Shown here piece after piece: positions 17,010 through 26,082 of a DNA stretch of 64,000 nt. The stretch is from Comamonas sp. BIGb0152 (GTDB lineage Bacteria; Pseudomonadota; Gammaproteobacteria; Burkholderiales; Burkholderiaceae_C). The notes under the pieces were generated by a model. That model saw nothing but the letters and a program-made list of their open reading frames with translations, made no database searches and was not told the DNA's origin. The stretch's first letter is position 1; the number at the start of each line of letters is the position of its first letter. The DNA lies in assembly GCF_024809975.1 (NCBI RefSeq), contig NZ_JANUDY010000001.1, forward strand, positions 186,001-250,000, written 5' to 3'. The translations under genes and the position numbers were made by a program.

Positions 17010-18302
17010 ATGACCAAAACCCGTTACCTCACCGGCATCACCCCTTCTGGCACGCCCCATCTGGGCAACTACGCCGGCATGATGCGCCCGGCCATCGCTG
17101 CCAGCCGCGCCGGCGATGTGGAGAACTTCTACTTCCTGGCCGACTACCATGCACTGATCAAGTGCCAGGACCCGGAACGCGTGAACCGCTCCACGTTGGA
17201 GATTGCCGCCAGCTGGCTGGCAGCAGGCCTGGATCCCGAGCAGGTCACCTTCTACCGCCAGTCGGACATTCCGCAGATTCCCGAGCTGACCTGGCTGCTG
17301 ACCTGCGTGACCGGCAAGGGCGTGCTCAACCGCGCCCATGCCTACAAAGCCGCGCAAGACAAGAATGCCGAAGGCGGCAAGGATGGCGATGACGGCGTGA
17401 CCGCCGGCCTGTTCATGTACCCCGTGCTGATGGGTGCCGATATTCTGGTCTTCAATGCCAACAAGGTACCGGTGGGCCGGGACCAGATCCAGCACATCGA
17501 GATGGCGCGGGACATGGCCTCCAGCTTCAACCACCTGTATGGCGAGCATTTTGTGCTGCCCGAGGCCGCCGTGGATGACAATGTGGCGACCTTGGCCGGC
17601 CTGGACGGCCGCAAGATGAGCAAGAGCTACGACAACACGATCCCGCTGTTCTCCACCCAGGCACAGCTCAAGAAGCTGATTGGCAGCATCGTGACCGACT
17701 CGCGCGCTCCGGGCGAGCCCAAGGACGTGGAAGGCTCGGCGCTGTTCCAGATGTACCAGGCCTTTGCGACGCCCGAGGAAACCGCAGCCCTGCGCCAGGC
17801 CTATGCCCAAGGCATTGCCTGGGGTGATGCAAAGGCCCTGCTGTTCGAATGCATTGACCGGGAACTCGCTCCGTTGCGCGAGCGCTACAACTACCTGATG
17901 ACCCACCCCCAGGAAGTGGAAGCTATTTTGCTCAAAGGTGCAGAAAAGGCGCGTACATATTCGAGCCCTTTACTACACAAGTTACGTGCTGCCGTTGGTC
18001 TGCGGCCACTGACGCCCGCCAGCACGGCTGCTGCCCCCAAGGCGGCCGCCAAGCAAACGGGTGCCGCTTTCAAGCAGTACCGCGACAAGGACGGCAAGTT
18101 CTACTTCAAGCTGGTGGGTGGCGATGGAGCCGTGCTGCTGCAAAGCCAGGGCTTTGATGCACCCCGGGATGCCGGTGCGATGATTGCCCGCTTGCAGGCC
18201 CAGCCAGAGGACCTGCAGCAGGCCATGGCGAACCTGCAATTGGGCGACAGCTTTTCGCTGTCCGATGTGCAGTTGGCACTCAAAGAGATAGCCGAGAGTT
18301 AA
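17010..18302 (+). CDS. trpS: Tryptophanyl-tRNA synthetase with C-terminal YegP/DUF1508-like extension
   Basis: 430-residue class I aminoacyl-tRNA synthetase that charges tRNA-Trp. HIGH-type motif GTPHLGNYAG lies near residues 12-21 and GRKMSKSYDN near 199-208; GADILVFNANKVPVGRDQ forms the Trp-pocket region. The catalytic body ends around residue 330, where bacterial TrpRS normally stops. It is followed by an Ala/Pro/Lys linker (about 334-352) and a ~45-residue module beginning FKQYRDKDGKFYFKL (about 355) and continuing GAVLLQSQGF, which reads like a single YegP/DUF1508 repeat. The role of that extension is unknown. Confidence 0.94.
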   Translation: MTKTRYLTGITPSGTPHLGNYAGMMRPAIAASRAGDVENFYFLADYHALIKCQDPERVNRSTLEIAASWLAAGLDPEQVTFYRQSDIPQIPELTWLLTCVTGKGVLNRAHAYKAAQDKNAEGGKDGDDGVTAGLFMYPVLMGADILVFNANKVPVGRDQIQHIEMARDMASSFNHLYGEHFVLPEAAVDDNVATLAGLDGRKMSKSYDNTIPLFSTQAQLKKLIGSIVTDSRAPGEPKDVEGSALFQMYQAFATPEETAALRQAYAQGIAWGDAKALLFECIDRELAPLRERYNYLMTHPQEVEAILLKGAEKARTYSSPLLHKLRAAVGLRPLTPASTAAAPKAAAKQTGAAFKQYRDKDGKFYFKLVGGDGAVLLQSQGFDAPRDAGAMIARLQAQPEDLQQAMANLQLGDSFSLSDVQLALKEIAES

Positions 18303-18398
18303 GAGACTGCCTATACTGCAATTGCAACCAATTGTTGACGTTGTCACCAAAGTGGCAACTAACCCGTTTAACGCAGTGTGGAGCCAGTGATTCAATTT

Positions 18399-18428
18399 GC
18401 TTTTATTATTGGGTTATCAAATAAAAGC
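18399..18428. promoter_or_regulatory. Inverted repeat upstream of the response regulator
   Basis: GCTTTTATT (18399-18407) is the inverse complement of AATAAAAGC (18420-18428), with a 12-base centre, ending 31 bp before the response-regulator start. A TTGACG at 18335-18340 could be a -35 element further upstream. It may be an operator or 5' leader hairpin for the three-gene signalling operon. Confidence 0.4.
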
Positions 18429-18459
18429 AGACTATCGAGATTTGTGGGAGTGAGCACTT

Positions 18460-19167
18460 ATGAGAATTGTGGCACTGGATGATGATCTAGTGGTGTTGGA
18501 CATGCTCTCCAAAACAATGGAGGCAGAGGGCCACGCCTGTACAACCCATTCTTCTGGCGCCTCTCTGATAAAAGATATGCGCCGGGAGACCTATGACCTG
18601 CTGATCCTGGACTGGCAGTTGCCAGACACCACCGGTCCGCAGGTAGTGCGCTGGATACGTGAAAACGTCAACCAGGAACTGCCGGTGCTGTTTATCACCA
18701 GCCGCCATGGCGAGGCAGATATTGTCGAAGGCCTGGAGTCCGGGGCCGATGATTTCATGATCAAGCCCTTGCGTGTGGCGGAACTGGTGGCGCGTGTCCG
18801 TGCCTTGTTGCGCCGCGCCTATCCGGCCGCCACCAAAGGCACGCTGGAGTTTGGCCGCTACAAGTTCCTCTCGGATGCCCGGGCGCTTGAAGTGGATGGC
18901 AAGCTGGTGGAATTGAAGAACCGCGAGTACGACCTGGCCCTGTTCCTGTTTCAGAACATGGGCCGCCTGCTGTCTCGCGACCATTTGCGCGAAATCATCT
19001 GGGGCCAGAACTCGGATGTCATCTCGCGCTCGCTGGACACCCATGTATCGCGCCTGCGTACACTGCTGGATCTGCGACCGGAAAACGGTTTCATCATCAC
19101 CGCCGTGTATGGGGTCGGCTACCGCTTCGAGGCCGTCAAACCTTTGTCCGAGACGCTGCCCGAATAG
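18460..19167 (+). CDS. OmpR/PhoB-type response regulator
   Basis: 235-residue response regulator. The receiver domain (about 1-118) has the acidic pocket IVALDDDL, phospho-acceptor Asp in LILDWQLPD (about residue 51) and the conserved Lys in FMIKPLRV (about 101). The winged-helix DNA-binding domain follows (about 130-225), with LKNREYDLALFLFQNMGRLLS and the recognition region SRSLDTHVSRLRTLL. It is the first gene of an operon with a LysM-FecR protein and a CHASE2 histidine kinase, which is its likely partner kinase. Confidence 0.92.
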   Translation: MRIVALDDDLVVLDMLSKTMEAEGHACTTHSSGASLIKDMRRETYDLLILDWQLPDTTGPQVVRWIRENVNQELPVLFITSRHGEADIVEGLESGADDFMIKPLRVAELVARVRALLRRAYPAATKGTLEFGRYKFLSDARALEVDGKLVELKNREYDLALFLFQNMGRLLSRDHLREIIWGQNSDVISRSLDTHVSRLRTLLDLRPENGFIITAVYGVGYRFEAVKPLSETLPE

Positions 19168-19274
19168 GCCACTGCCATTTTGCGCAGCCCGGTATACGGC
19201 CAACACGCAACACGTGTTGGCCGTATTTACTCGGCAGCATTCACCCATAGCGCCCGGCGTCAACGCCTGGCTGC

Positions 19275-19280
19275 AAGGAG
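19275..19280 (+). promoter_or_regulatory. Strong RBS defining the GTG start of the FecR gene
   Basis: AAGGAG lies seven bases before the GTG at 19288. It supports that GTG over the in-frame start further upstream, whose added residues look non-coding. Confidence 0.7.
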
Positions 19281-19287
19281 ACCCATA

Positions 19288-20991
19288 GTGTTTCGTTCGC
19301 GTCTGCCGTTTACTACTGCCATCGTGCTGGCCATCGGCGTGGCCGCCCCGGGTCTGGTGCTGGCGGCATCGGCAGACCAGTTGCCCGATATCCGCCACAC
19401 CGTGCAAAGCGGAGATACCTTGGAGGCAGTGGCCAAACGCTACCTCCGGGATCCGCAGCAGTGGCAAGCGGTCGGAACACTCAATGGGGTCAAGAATCCG
19501 CTGCGCCTGCCGATTGGCTCGGTGATCGTCATCCCTGCGCACCTGGTGGGCTACCAAGAGGTGACCATCAGCCATGTCAAAGGCATTGCGCAGGCGCGCT
19601 CGCCCCTGCTTGGCGGCGACTGGCAAGGCGTGGTCTCCGGCGCCAAACTGACCGAAGGCGATGAGCTGCGGGTGCCCGCAGGCAGCTTTGTGACCCTGCG
19701 CTTTGCCGATGGCAGCTCGGTGCGCATCAATGAAAACTCCGAACTCAAGCTGAGCGAATTGCGCAAGAGCAGCCGCACCGACGAGCAGCAATCCGTGCTG
19801 GACCTGAGCCGTGGCGGCCTGGAATCGCATGTCGCGCCAGTGATGGAGCAGCGCCGCAAACGCAAGTTCGAGATCAAGACCCCGATGGCCACCACCAGCG
19901 TGCGCGGCACCGTGTTCTCGGTCAGCATTTCCGAGTCTGGCAAAGCCATCACGGCAGTCGACAAGGGCGTCGTCGAGGTCCAAGGCCGCCAGGCGACGCA
20001 ACAGGCGCGCGTCAAGGCTGGCCAAGGTGTTGCCGTCGCCAACAGTGGCCAGGTCGGGCCCACGGTGGCATTGCTGCAAGCCCCCAGCCTGCAAGCCAAT
20101 CCCCCCGTCTTTGAGGATGCCAATTTTCTGACCTTGCAGCTGGGCGAAGTGCCGCAGGCCCAGAAATACGGTGTCGTGCTGGCCCTGGACCCGGAGCTCG
20201 CGCGCGTGGTCCTGCACGAAAGCCATGCCAGCCCCACGTTCAAGTTCGAAGCCATTGCTGATGGCACTTACTACATGAGCGCCAGGGCCATCGACGCCCA
20301 GGATATTCCCGGCATGCCCGCGGTACAGGCCATCAAGGTCAAGGCCACGCCGGTGCCCCCGCTCTACGCCAGCCCGGCCCCCGGTGGCCTCATAGGCCTG
20401 TCGGACGGCGAGCTGCTCTGTACCGAAGGCGGTACGGGCATTGCAGGCTACCGCATTCAGGTGGCCGCCAGCCAGGACTTCGCCAACCCGCTGCAGGACA
20501 GCGGTGTCGTGGACAACTGCTATGCCAGCGCAGCTGGCTTGGGTGTGGGCTCCTATTTCTGGCGCGTGGCCAGTGTGCGCAAGCTGGCCGATGGCCGCCT
20601 GGACCAAGGTCCGTTTGCACAGCCCCAGGCCTTCAAGACAGGCAGCAACCCGCCGACCTTGGGCGCCGACGCACTCAGCCCCGCCGAGACCAACAATCCC
20701 AACCAGCTGCAGCTGTCTTGGCAGGCAGAAGCCGGCCAGCGCTTCAATCTGCAGTTGGCCAGCGACGAGGCCTTCAGCGATGCCCGGAGTTATGCACTCG
20801 ACACCCCGCAATGGGCATCGGACAGCCTGCCGCCCGGCGACTACTACGTGCGCATCCAGGTGCTGGACCCTTCGGGCCTCAAGAGCCGCTACTCTGCCCC
20901 GCGCAAGCTGCCGGTAGAGCCCGCGATCATGACTGGCGCCGGCGGCGTGCTCAAGAGCGGTGATGGCAAATCGGTGCTCAGCCCGAAGTAA
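19288..20991 (+). CDS. Secreted LysM-FecR domain protein
   Basis: 567-residue exported protein starting at GTG 19288. A signal peptide (VFRSRLPF, hydrophobic core, cleavage after LVLAA around 26-28) is followed by a LysM domain (about 33-85, RHTVQSGDTLEAVAKRYL ... IGSVIVIP), which binds peptidoglycan. A FecR domain follows (about 120-235), with LRVPAGSFVTLRFADGSSVR and KTPMATTSVRGTVFSVS. The remaining ~330 residues look like beta-sandwich (FN3-like) repeats. FecR modules in this context act as periplasmic partners or sensors rather than iron regulators. The gene sits between a response regulator and a CHASE2 kinase, so it probably feeds a cell-wall signal to that kinase. Confidence 0.88.
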   Translation: MFRSRLPFTTAIVLAIGVAAPGLVLAASADQLPDIRHTVQSGDTLEAVAKRYLRDPQQWQAVGTLNGVKNPLRLPIGSVIVIPAHLVGYQEVTISHVKGIAQARSPLLGGDWQGVVSGAKLTEGDELRVPAGSFVTLRFADGSSVRINENSELKLSELRKSSRTDEQQSVLDLSRGGLESHVAPVMEQRRKRKFEIKTPMATTSVRGTVFSVSISESGKAITAVDKGVVEVQGRQATQQARVKAGQGVAVANSGQVGPTVALLQAPSLQANPPVFEDANFLTLQLGEVPQAQKYGVVLALDPELARVVLHESHASPTFKFEAIADGTYYMSARAIDAQDIPGMPAVQAIKVKATPVPPLYASPAPGGLIGLSDGELLCTEGGTGIAGYRIQVAASQDFANPLQDSGVVDNCYASAAGLGVGSYFWRVASVRKLADGRLDQGPFAQPQAFKTGSNPPTLGADALSPAETNNPNQLQLSWQAEAGQRFNLQLASDEAFSDARSYALDTPQWASDSLPPGDYYVRIQVLDPSGLKSRYSAPRKLPVEPAIMTGAGGVLKSGDGKSVLSPK

Positions 20992-21053
20992 GGGGCGTGC
21001 CGGCCCCGGCAGACGCGCATGACCGCGTTCACCCCCCGCCCATCCACTAGCCC

Positions 21054-23411
21054 ATGGCCGCTCCTTCCTTGTCGCTGAGCCGAACCCAGTTGCGCTGGCT
21101 AGAATGGCTGGCGCTGGCGGCGCTGTTGCTGGGCCTGGTGGCTTGGGCCAGCCTGCGCCACCAGCCCCGTGTCATCAACACCTTTGTGCAGGACATCACG
21201 GGCTGGCTCAGCGCGCCACAGCCGCGCGATGACATCGTCATTGTGGCCATCGACGATGCCAGCTTGCAAAGCGTGGGACGTTGGCCCTGGAGCCGCGCCG
21301 TGCATGCCCAGCTGATAGCGCGCATTGCCGCCCAGCAGCCCAAGGCCCTGGGGGTGGATGTGCTGTTCAGCGAGCCCGACTGGCAGCGGCCGCAAGACGA
21401 TGCACAACTGGCCCAGGCCATCGCCCAGGCAGGCAACGTGGTGCTGCCCGTGGACTGGCGCATGGCCAATGTGGACATTGGCGCAGAGTTGCCCTTGCCC
21501 ATCTTGCGCAGCGCGGCACGGCAATTGGGCCATGTGAATGTCACCGTTGACGACGATGGCGTGATACGCCGTTACTTCGGCGCGCAAGGCGAGAACACCG
21601 GCCCCTGGCCGCATTTCAGCATTGCCATGCTCTGCGCCAGCGGCCAGAGCCACCCGCTGTGCCAAGGCACCCAACCGCCCGAGGCGGGGGAGCAATGGGA
21701 GCAGCGCTCGCCCGAGATTTTCAACTTCGCCCGTGGCGACCGGCCCTATGCCTTGTACGCCGCAGAAGATGTGCTGGCCAACCGCGTTCCGCCCGATGCC
21801 TTTCGCAGCAAATATGTGCTGATCGGGGCGACTGCATCGGGCCTGGGTGATTACTTTGCAAGCCCCGCCCGCCCCGCCTCACGCCATATCGCCGGGGTGG
21901 AGCTGATTGCGCATGCGCTGGACTCGCAGCTGTCTGACCAGCATGTGCATGCGCTTTCCTCCTCGGCCAACCTGGCTGTCAATCTGGGGGCCATGGTGCT
22001 GGCCCTGATGGCCATTGCCCTGCTCGGCCCCATGGCGGGTTTGATCGCCCAGATCGCCACGGCCGCCCTGCTGCTGCTGCTGTGCCTGGCGCTGCGCAGC
22101 TTTGCCGGCCTGCAGCTGGCCCCTGGCGCCGCCTTGGTGGGCCTGCTGGTGATCTACCCGATCTGGAGCTGGCGGCGCCTGAGTGCCGCCGCCCAGTTTT
22201 TGCAGCAGGAGATGCACAACCTGCGCGCTGCGCTGGACACCACCAGCGCGCCCCAGCGCAACGGCATGCTGATGGACGACTTTCTGGAGCGGCGCATCAA
22301 GGCCGTGGAGACCGCCACCGATACCTTGCGCCAGATGCACGGCTTTGTGCGCGACACCTTGCGCCAGATCCCCTCCCCGACCTTTGTGGTGGACCCCTTA
22401 GGCATGGTCAGCCTGCACAACGCCGCTGCCGGCCGCTACTTGCAAGACCTGGGCCTGCCCAGCCAAGGCCTGATCGCCATCCAATCGGCGCTCAATGGCA
22501 TGCGTATCAAGGAGTCGGGGCAGGTGCTGTCCTTTGCCAATGCCGAGCAACTGCGCGAGCTGCCCGCCGAGTGCGAAGTTCTGGACCGCCGCGAACACCC
22601 CTGGCTGCTGTTGGCCGAGGCTTTCCGGGCGCCAGCCCCCGCCGGCTGGCTGCTGATGCTGGTGGACCTGACGGAACTGCACAAGGCCATGCAGCAGCGC
22701 GACCAGGCGCTGCGCTTTATCTCGCATGATTTCCGCTCGCCCCAGGCCTCGATCATCACCTTGCTGGAGATGTACAAGGAGTTCCCAGGCCAGATGAGCG
22801 AGGCCGAGCTGCACCAGAAGATCAACCGCCTGGCCCACCAATCACTGGAGATGGCCGAGAGCTTTGTGCAGCTGGCCTCTGCGCAGTCGCAGGCCATGCA
22901 GCCCCAGCTGCTCAGCATCGATGTGCTGCTGCAAGAAGCCGTGGACGATTGCTGGGCCAAGGCCTCGGAGAAAAAGATACAGCTGCGCTACCTGCCCGGC
23001 GCACTGGAGGCGGCAGAGACCGACATGGCTTGCCTGGGCGACCGCTCCTTGCTGCAGCGCTGCTTTACCAACCTGCTCACCAACGCCATCAAGTACAGCC
23101 CCAGCGGCACGGCGGTGGAGGCCAGCATGGCCGATGACGGCGACTACTGGCTGGTGCGGGTGCGCGACCATGGCTTTGGCATGACCCAGGAGCAGCTGGA
23201 CCAGCTGTTCCAGCCGTTTCAGCGCTTCCACCAAAGCAGCCAGCCGCAGATCTCCGGCATCGGCCTGGGCCTGAGCTTTGTACACACCGTGGTGCAACGC
23301 CACCAGGGCTTTGTCACGGTGACCAGCGCGGTCAACGAGGGATCGTGCTTTAGCCTGCACTTGCCCAAGGCATCTGCCGCGCCCCCCGGCCTGGCAGCGC
23401 GAGCGGCCTAG
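21054..23411 (+). CDS. CHASE2-domain sensor histidine kinase
   Basis: 785-residue membrane kinase. One N-terminal helix (about 15-37) is followed by the periplasmic CHASE2 domain (about 45-290, with DDIVIVAIDDASLQSVGRWP and the KYVLIGATASGLGDYF turn). Three closely spaced helices (about 300-375) come next, then a PAS-like segment (about 430-545) and the kinase core: H-box FISHDFRSPQASI near 558, N-box CFTNLLTNAIKYSP near 670, G1 VRDHGFGM, F-box LFQPFQRF and G2 GIGLGLSF. All catalytic motifs are present. It is third in an operon with a response regulator and the LysM-FecR protein. Its stop codon overlaps the convergent MFS stop in a shared CTAG. Confidence 0.93.
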   Translation: MAAPSLSLSRTQLRWLEWLALAALLLGLVAWASLRHQPRVINTFVQDITGWLSAPQPRDDIVIVAIDDASLQSVGRWPWSRAVHAQLIARIAAQQPKALGVDVLFSEPDWQRPQDDAQLAQAIAQAGNVVLPVDWRMANVDIGAELPLPILRSAARQLGHVNVTVDDDGVIRRYFGAQGENTGPWPHFSIAMLCASGQSHPLCQGTQPPEAGEQWEQRSPEIFNFARGDRPYALYAAEDVLANRVPPDAFRSKYVLIGATASGLGDYFASPARPASRHIAGVELIAHALDSQLSDQHVHALSSSANLAVNLGAMVLALMAIALLGPMAGLIAQIATAALLLLLCLALRSFAGLQLAPGAALVGLLVIYPIWSWRRLSAAAQFLQQEMHNLRAALDTTSAPQRNGMLMDDFLERRIKAVETATDTLRQMHGFVRDTLRQIPSPTFVVDPLGMVSLHNAAAGRYLQDLGLPSQGLIAIQSALNGMRIKESGQVLSFANAEQLRELPAECEVLDRREHPWLLLAEAFRAPAPAGWLLMLVDLTELHKAMQQRDQALRFISHDFRSPQASIITLLEMYKEFPGQMSEAELHQKINRLAHQSLEMAESFVQLASAQSQAMQPQLLSIDVLLQEAVDDCWAKASEKKIQLRYLPGALEAAETDMACLGDRSLLQRCFTNLLTNAIKYSPSGTAVEASMADDGDYWLVRVRDHGFGMTQEQLDQLFQPFQRFHQSSQPQISGIGLGLSFVHTVVQRHQGFVTVTSAVNEGSCFSLHLPKASAAPPGLAARAA

Positions 23412-24661
23412 TCCAGTTCCTTGCCTTTGAGCTCCGGTATCAGCCACAGCGTTGCCAAGGCATCGAGCACATAGATGGCCGCCAACAGACCAATGGCCAT
23501 CTGGAACGAGTACTGGGCGGCGATGGCGCCGATCACCACCGGGCCGGCGCCGCCCACAGCGCGGCCGATGTTGAACAGCACGTTCTGCGCCGTGGCACGC
23601 GCCTCGGTCGGATAGGCCTCGCTCATCAGTGCGCCAAAGCCGCCCATCATGCCGTTGACGAACATGCCCATCAGCGCACCGGCCCAAAGCATGGTGATCG
23701 GGTCATTGAGCTGGGAATAGAACAGCACCATGGCCGCCGCACCCGCCTGGAACAGCAGGAAACTGGGCTTGCGGCCAATCCGGTCGGCCAACTGGCCGAA
23801 GATCCAGATCCCGGCCATCATGCCCAGGATGGTGACTGCGGTCCACAGCGCGGACTTGGTCAGGTTAAAGCCCAGCTTGTTGGCCAGGAACGCCGGCATC
23901 CAGATCATGATGCCGTAGTAGCCAAAGTTCTGCACCGAAGTCAGCACGGCAATGCCCACGCTGATGCGGGTGGTGGCACGGTCTTTGACCAGCAGTTTGA
24001 AGCACTGCAGCACGGACTGCTTTTTCTCCTGGCTGCGCACAAACACCTCGGGCTCATGCAGGCGGTTGCGAATGAACCAGGCCACAAAGGCCGGGATCAC
24101 GCCCACCAGGAACATGCCGCGCCATCCGATATAAGGCAGGAGCAAGGGCGTGAGCAAGGCGGCGCCCAAGACACCCACCTGCCAGCCTAATGCCACATAG
24201 GACGAGACACGGGCGCGGTAGCGCGCGGGCCAGGCCTCAGCCGCCAGCGCCATGCCAATGCCAAATTCACCCCCCAGGCCAATGCCGGCAATCGTGCGGT
24301 AGATCAGCAGATCCCAGTAGCCCTGCGCAAACGCGCACAACCCGGTGAACACCGCAAACAGCACGATGGTCCAGGTCAGCACCCGGATGCGTCCATAACG
24401 GTCGCTGAGCATGCCGAACACCACCCCGCCCACCACGGCGCCGATGAGGGTCCAGGTCACCAGGGAGCCGGCCTGGGCTGCGGTCAGCCCCAGGTCCTCG
24501 CGGATGGCGCTGAGCATAAAGCCCAGGATCAGCAGGTCAAAGCCATCCATGGCATAGCCCACGGCCGAACCAGCCAAGGCCTTCCAGCCATAGCGGTTGA
24601 CGATATCAGAGGAGGTAGAGGCGGTGCCTGAGGCAGCAGACGCAGCAGCGGGAGAAGACAT
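23408..24661 (-). CDS. MFS transporter, aromatic-acid/metabolite:H+ symporter-like
   Basis: 417-residue protein with 12 predicted helices. The MFS loop 2-3 motif GMLSDRYGRIR lies near 83-93 and its second copy GQLADRIGRKP near 280. The segment AMDGFDLLILGFMLSAI in helix 1 is typical of the AAHS and sialate-type families that import aromatic or small organic acids with protons. The substrate is unknown, and no catabolic gene is adjacent. The N-terminal 16 residues are Ser/Ala/Thr-rich. The gene stands alone, with 178 bp of unexplained sequence to HemW. Confidence 0.88.
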   Translation of the reverse strand: MSSPAAASAASGTASTSSDIVNRYGWKALAGSAVGYAMDGFDLLILGFMLSAIREDLGLTAAQAGSLVTWTLIGAVVGGVVFGMLSDRYGRIRVLTWTIVLFAVFTGLCAFAQGYWDLLIYRTIAGIGLGGEFGIGMALAAEAWPARYRARVSSYVALGWQVGVLGAALLTPLLLPYIGWRGMFLVGVIPAFVAWFIRNRLHEPEVFVRSQEKKQSVLQCFKLLVKDRATTRISVGIAVLTSVQNFGYYGIMIWMPAFLANKLGFNLTKSALWTAVTILGMMAGIWIFGQLADRIGRKPSFLLFQAGAAAMVLFYSQLNDPITMLWAGALMGMFVNGMMGGFGALMSEAYPTEARATAQNVLFNIGRAVGGAGPVVIGAIAAQYSFQMAIGLLAAIYVLDALATLWLIPELKGKELD

Positions 24662-24839
24662 GGAGGCGCTTTGTAGTAGGTTTTATGACTGCCCTGGTCG
24701 CAAAAAATGCCGCACAGTGGGCGGCATCGGCGATCAGCAGCGGGGCGTATTGTGCGCGATATCTATACGCTCTGCGTAGGCGCTGCCCAGTCCACACATT
24801 GACTAGTCGGTAAAACTTGCAGCGCTTGCACGCGCATCG

Positions 24840-26081
24840 TCAGGCCAGAAACAGCTCCTGCAGGTCGTTGAGGAAGTCAAAACCCCGCTCTGTGGGTTTT
24901 ACTTTTTGAAAGTCGAGGGTGATCAGCCCCTTGGCCTCGGCCGCGTGCAAGGCCTTGGCGATGGCGCTGAGCGGCAGGCCGGTGCGGTCCAGGTAGTCCT
25001 GCAGCGCAAAGCCCTCGCGCAGGCGCAGTGCGTTGAGCATGAACTCAAACGGCAGATCGGCGCGCTTGACGTCGGCATCCTGGGCCAGCGCATGGCCCTG
25101 CAGTGCCTGGGTCATGTAACGCGCCGGATCACGCAAGCGCACCTGGCGCACCACCCGGTGGGCAAAACTCAGCTTGCTGTGGGCACCGGCCCCAATGCCC
25201 AGGTAGTCGCCAAACAACCAGTAATTGCTGTTGTGCACGCTGGCATGGCCCGGCTTGGCATAGGCCGAGACCTCGTAGCGCTGCAGGCCGGCCTGCGCCG
25301 TGCGCGCGGTGATCTGGTCGAGCATGGCATAGGCCACATCGTCTTCCGGCACCGCAGGCGGGAACTTGGCAAAAAAGGTATTGGGCTCGATGGTCAGGTG
25401 GTAGATGGAGATATGCGGCGGCGCAAAGCCCAGCGCCGTATCCAGGTCCCGCGCCAGGTCTTGGGCGGTCTGGCCGGGCAAGGCATACATGAGGTCGAGG
25501 TTGAAGGTCTCGAAACTGGCCGCGGCCTCTTCGACGGCCGCCAAGGCCTGCGCGCCGTTGTGTACCCGGCCGATGGCCTCCAGGTGGCGGTCGTCAAAGC
25601 TTTGCACGCCAATCGACAGGCGGGTGATGCCTGCGCCCCGAAATGCCCGAAAACGGTCTTTCTCGAAGGTGCCGGGGTTGGCCTCCATCGTGATCTCGCA
25701 ACCCGCGTCCACCCTCAGGCGGGCGCGGATGGCCGAGATCAGCCGGTCAATCGATTCCGGGGAAAACAGGCTGGGCGTGCCGCCGCCCAAAAAAATGCTG
25801 TGGATGCTGCGGCCCCAGATCAGCGGCAGGGCCTGCTCCAGGTCGGCGATCAGCGCATCGATATAGCGTTCTTCGGGCACGGCATGGCGGCCATCCCGCG
25901 CCTCGTGCGAGTTGAAATCGCAGTACGGGCACTTTTTGATGCACCAGGGCAGGTGCACATAGAGTGACAGCGGCGGCAGGCTGGGCAGCTGCAAGGTGCC
26001 CGGGCGCATGTAGTGCTGGATATCACGCTGCACCACGGGCTCGGCGCTGGGCTCGGACTGCAACGGAATATGCACCGCCAT
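24840..26081 (-). CDS. hemW: HemW radical SAM heme chaperone
   Basis: 413-residue radical SAM protein. The iron-sulfur motif is CIKKCPYCDFNS (Cys 47, 51, 54), followed by FLGGGTPSLF (SAM binding), EANPGTFE and ISRLSIGVQSF-like (TRLSIGVQSFDDRHL), all typical of HemW/CPDH-like proteins. HemW binds and transfers heme; it is not the coproporphyrinogen dehydrogenase HemN. The gene starts two bases after the rdgB stop, so rdgB-hemW form an operon, a pairing widespread in proteobacteria. Confidence 0.93.
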   Translation of the reverse strand: MAVHIPLQSEPSAEPVVQRDIQHYMRPGTLQLPSLPPLSLYVHLPWCIKKCPYCDFNSHEARDGRHAVPEERYIDALIADLEQALPLIWGRSIHSIFLGGGTPSLFSPESIDRLISAIRARLRVDAGCEITMEANPGTFEKDRFRAFRGAGITRLSIGVQSFDDRHLEAIGRVHNGAQALAAVEEAAASFETFNLDLMYALPGQTAQDLARDLDTALGFAPPHISIYHLTIEPNTFFAKFPPAVPEDDVAYAMLDQITARTAQAGLQRYEVSAYAKPGHASVHNSNYWLFGDYLGIGAGAHSKLSFAHRVVRQVRLRDPARYMTQALQGHALAQDADVKRADLPFEFMLNALRLREGFALQDYLDRTGLPLSAIAKALHAAEAKGLITLDFQKVKPTERGFDFLNDLQELFLA

Positions 26082-26082
26082 C

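Noticed and set aside
18487..20811. 774-residue minus-strand ORF
   Set aside because: Antisense to the response regulator and the LysM-FecR gene, both of which have clear domains.
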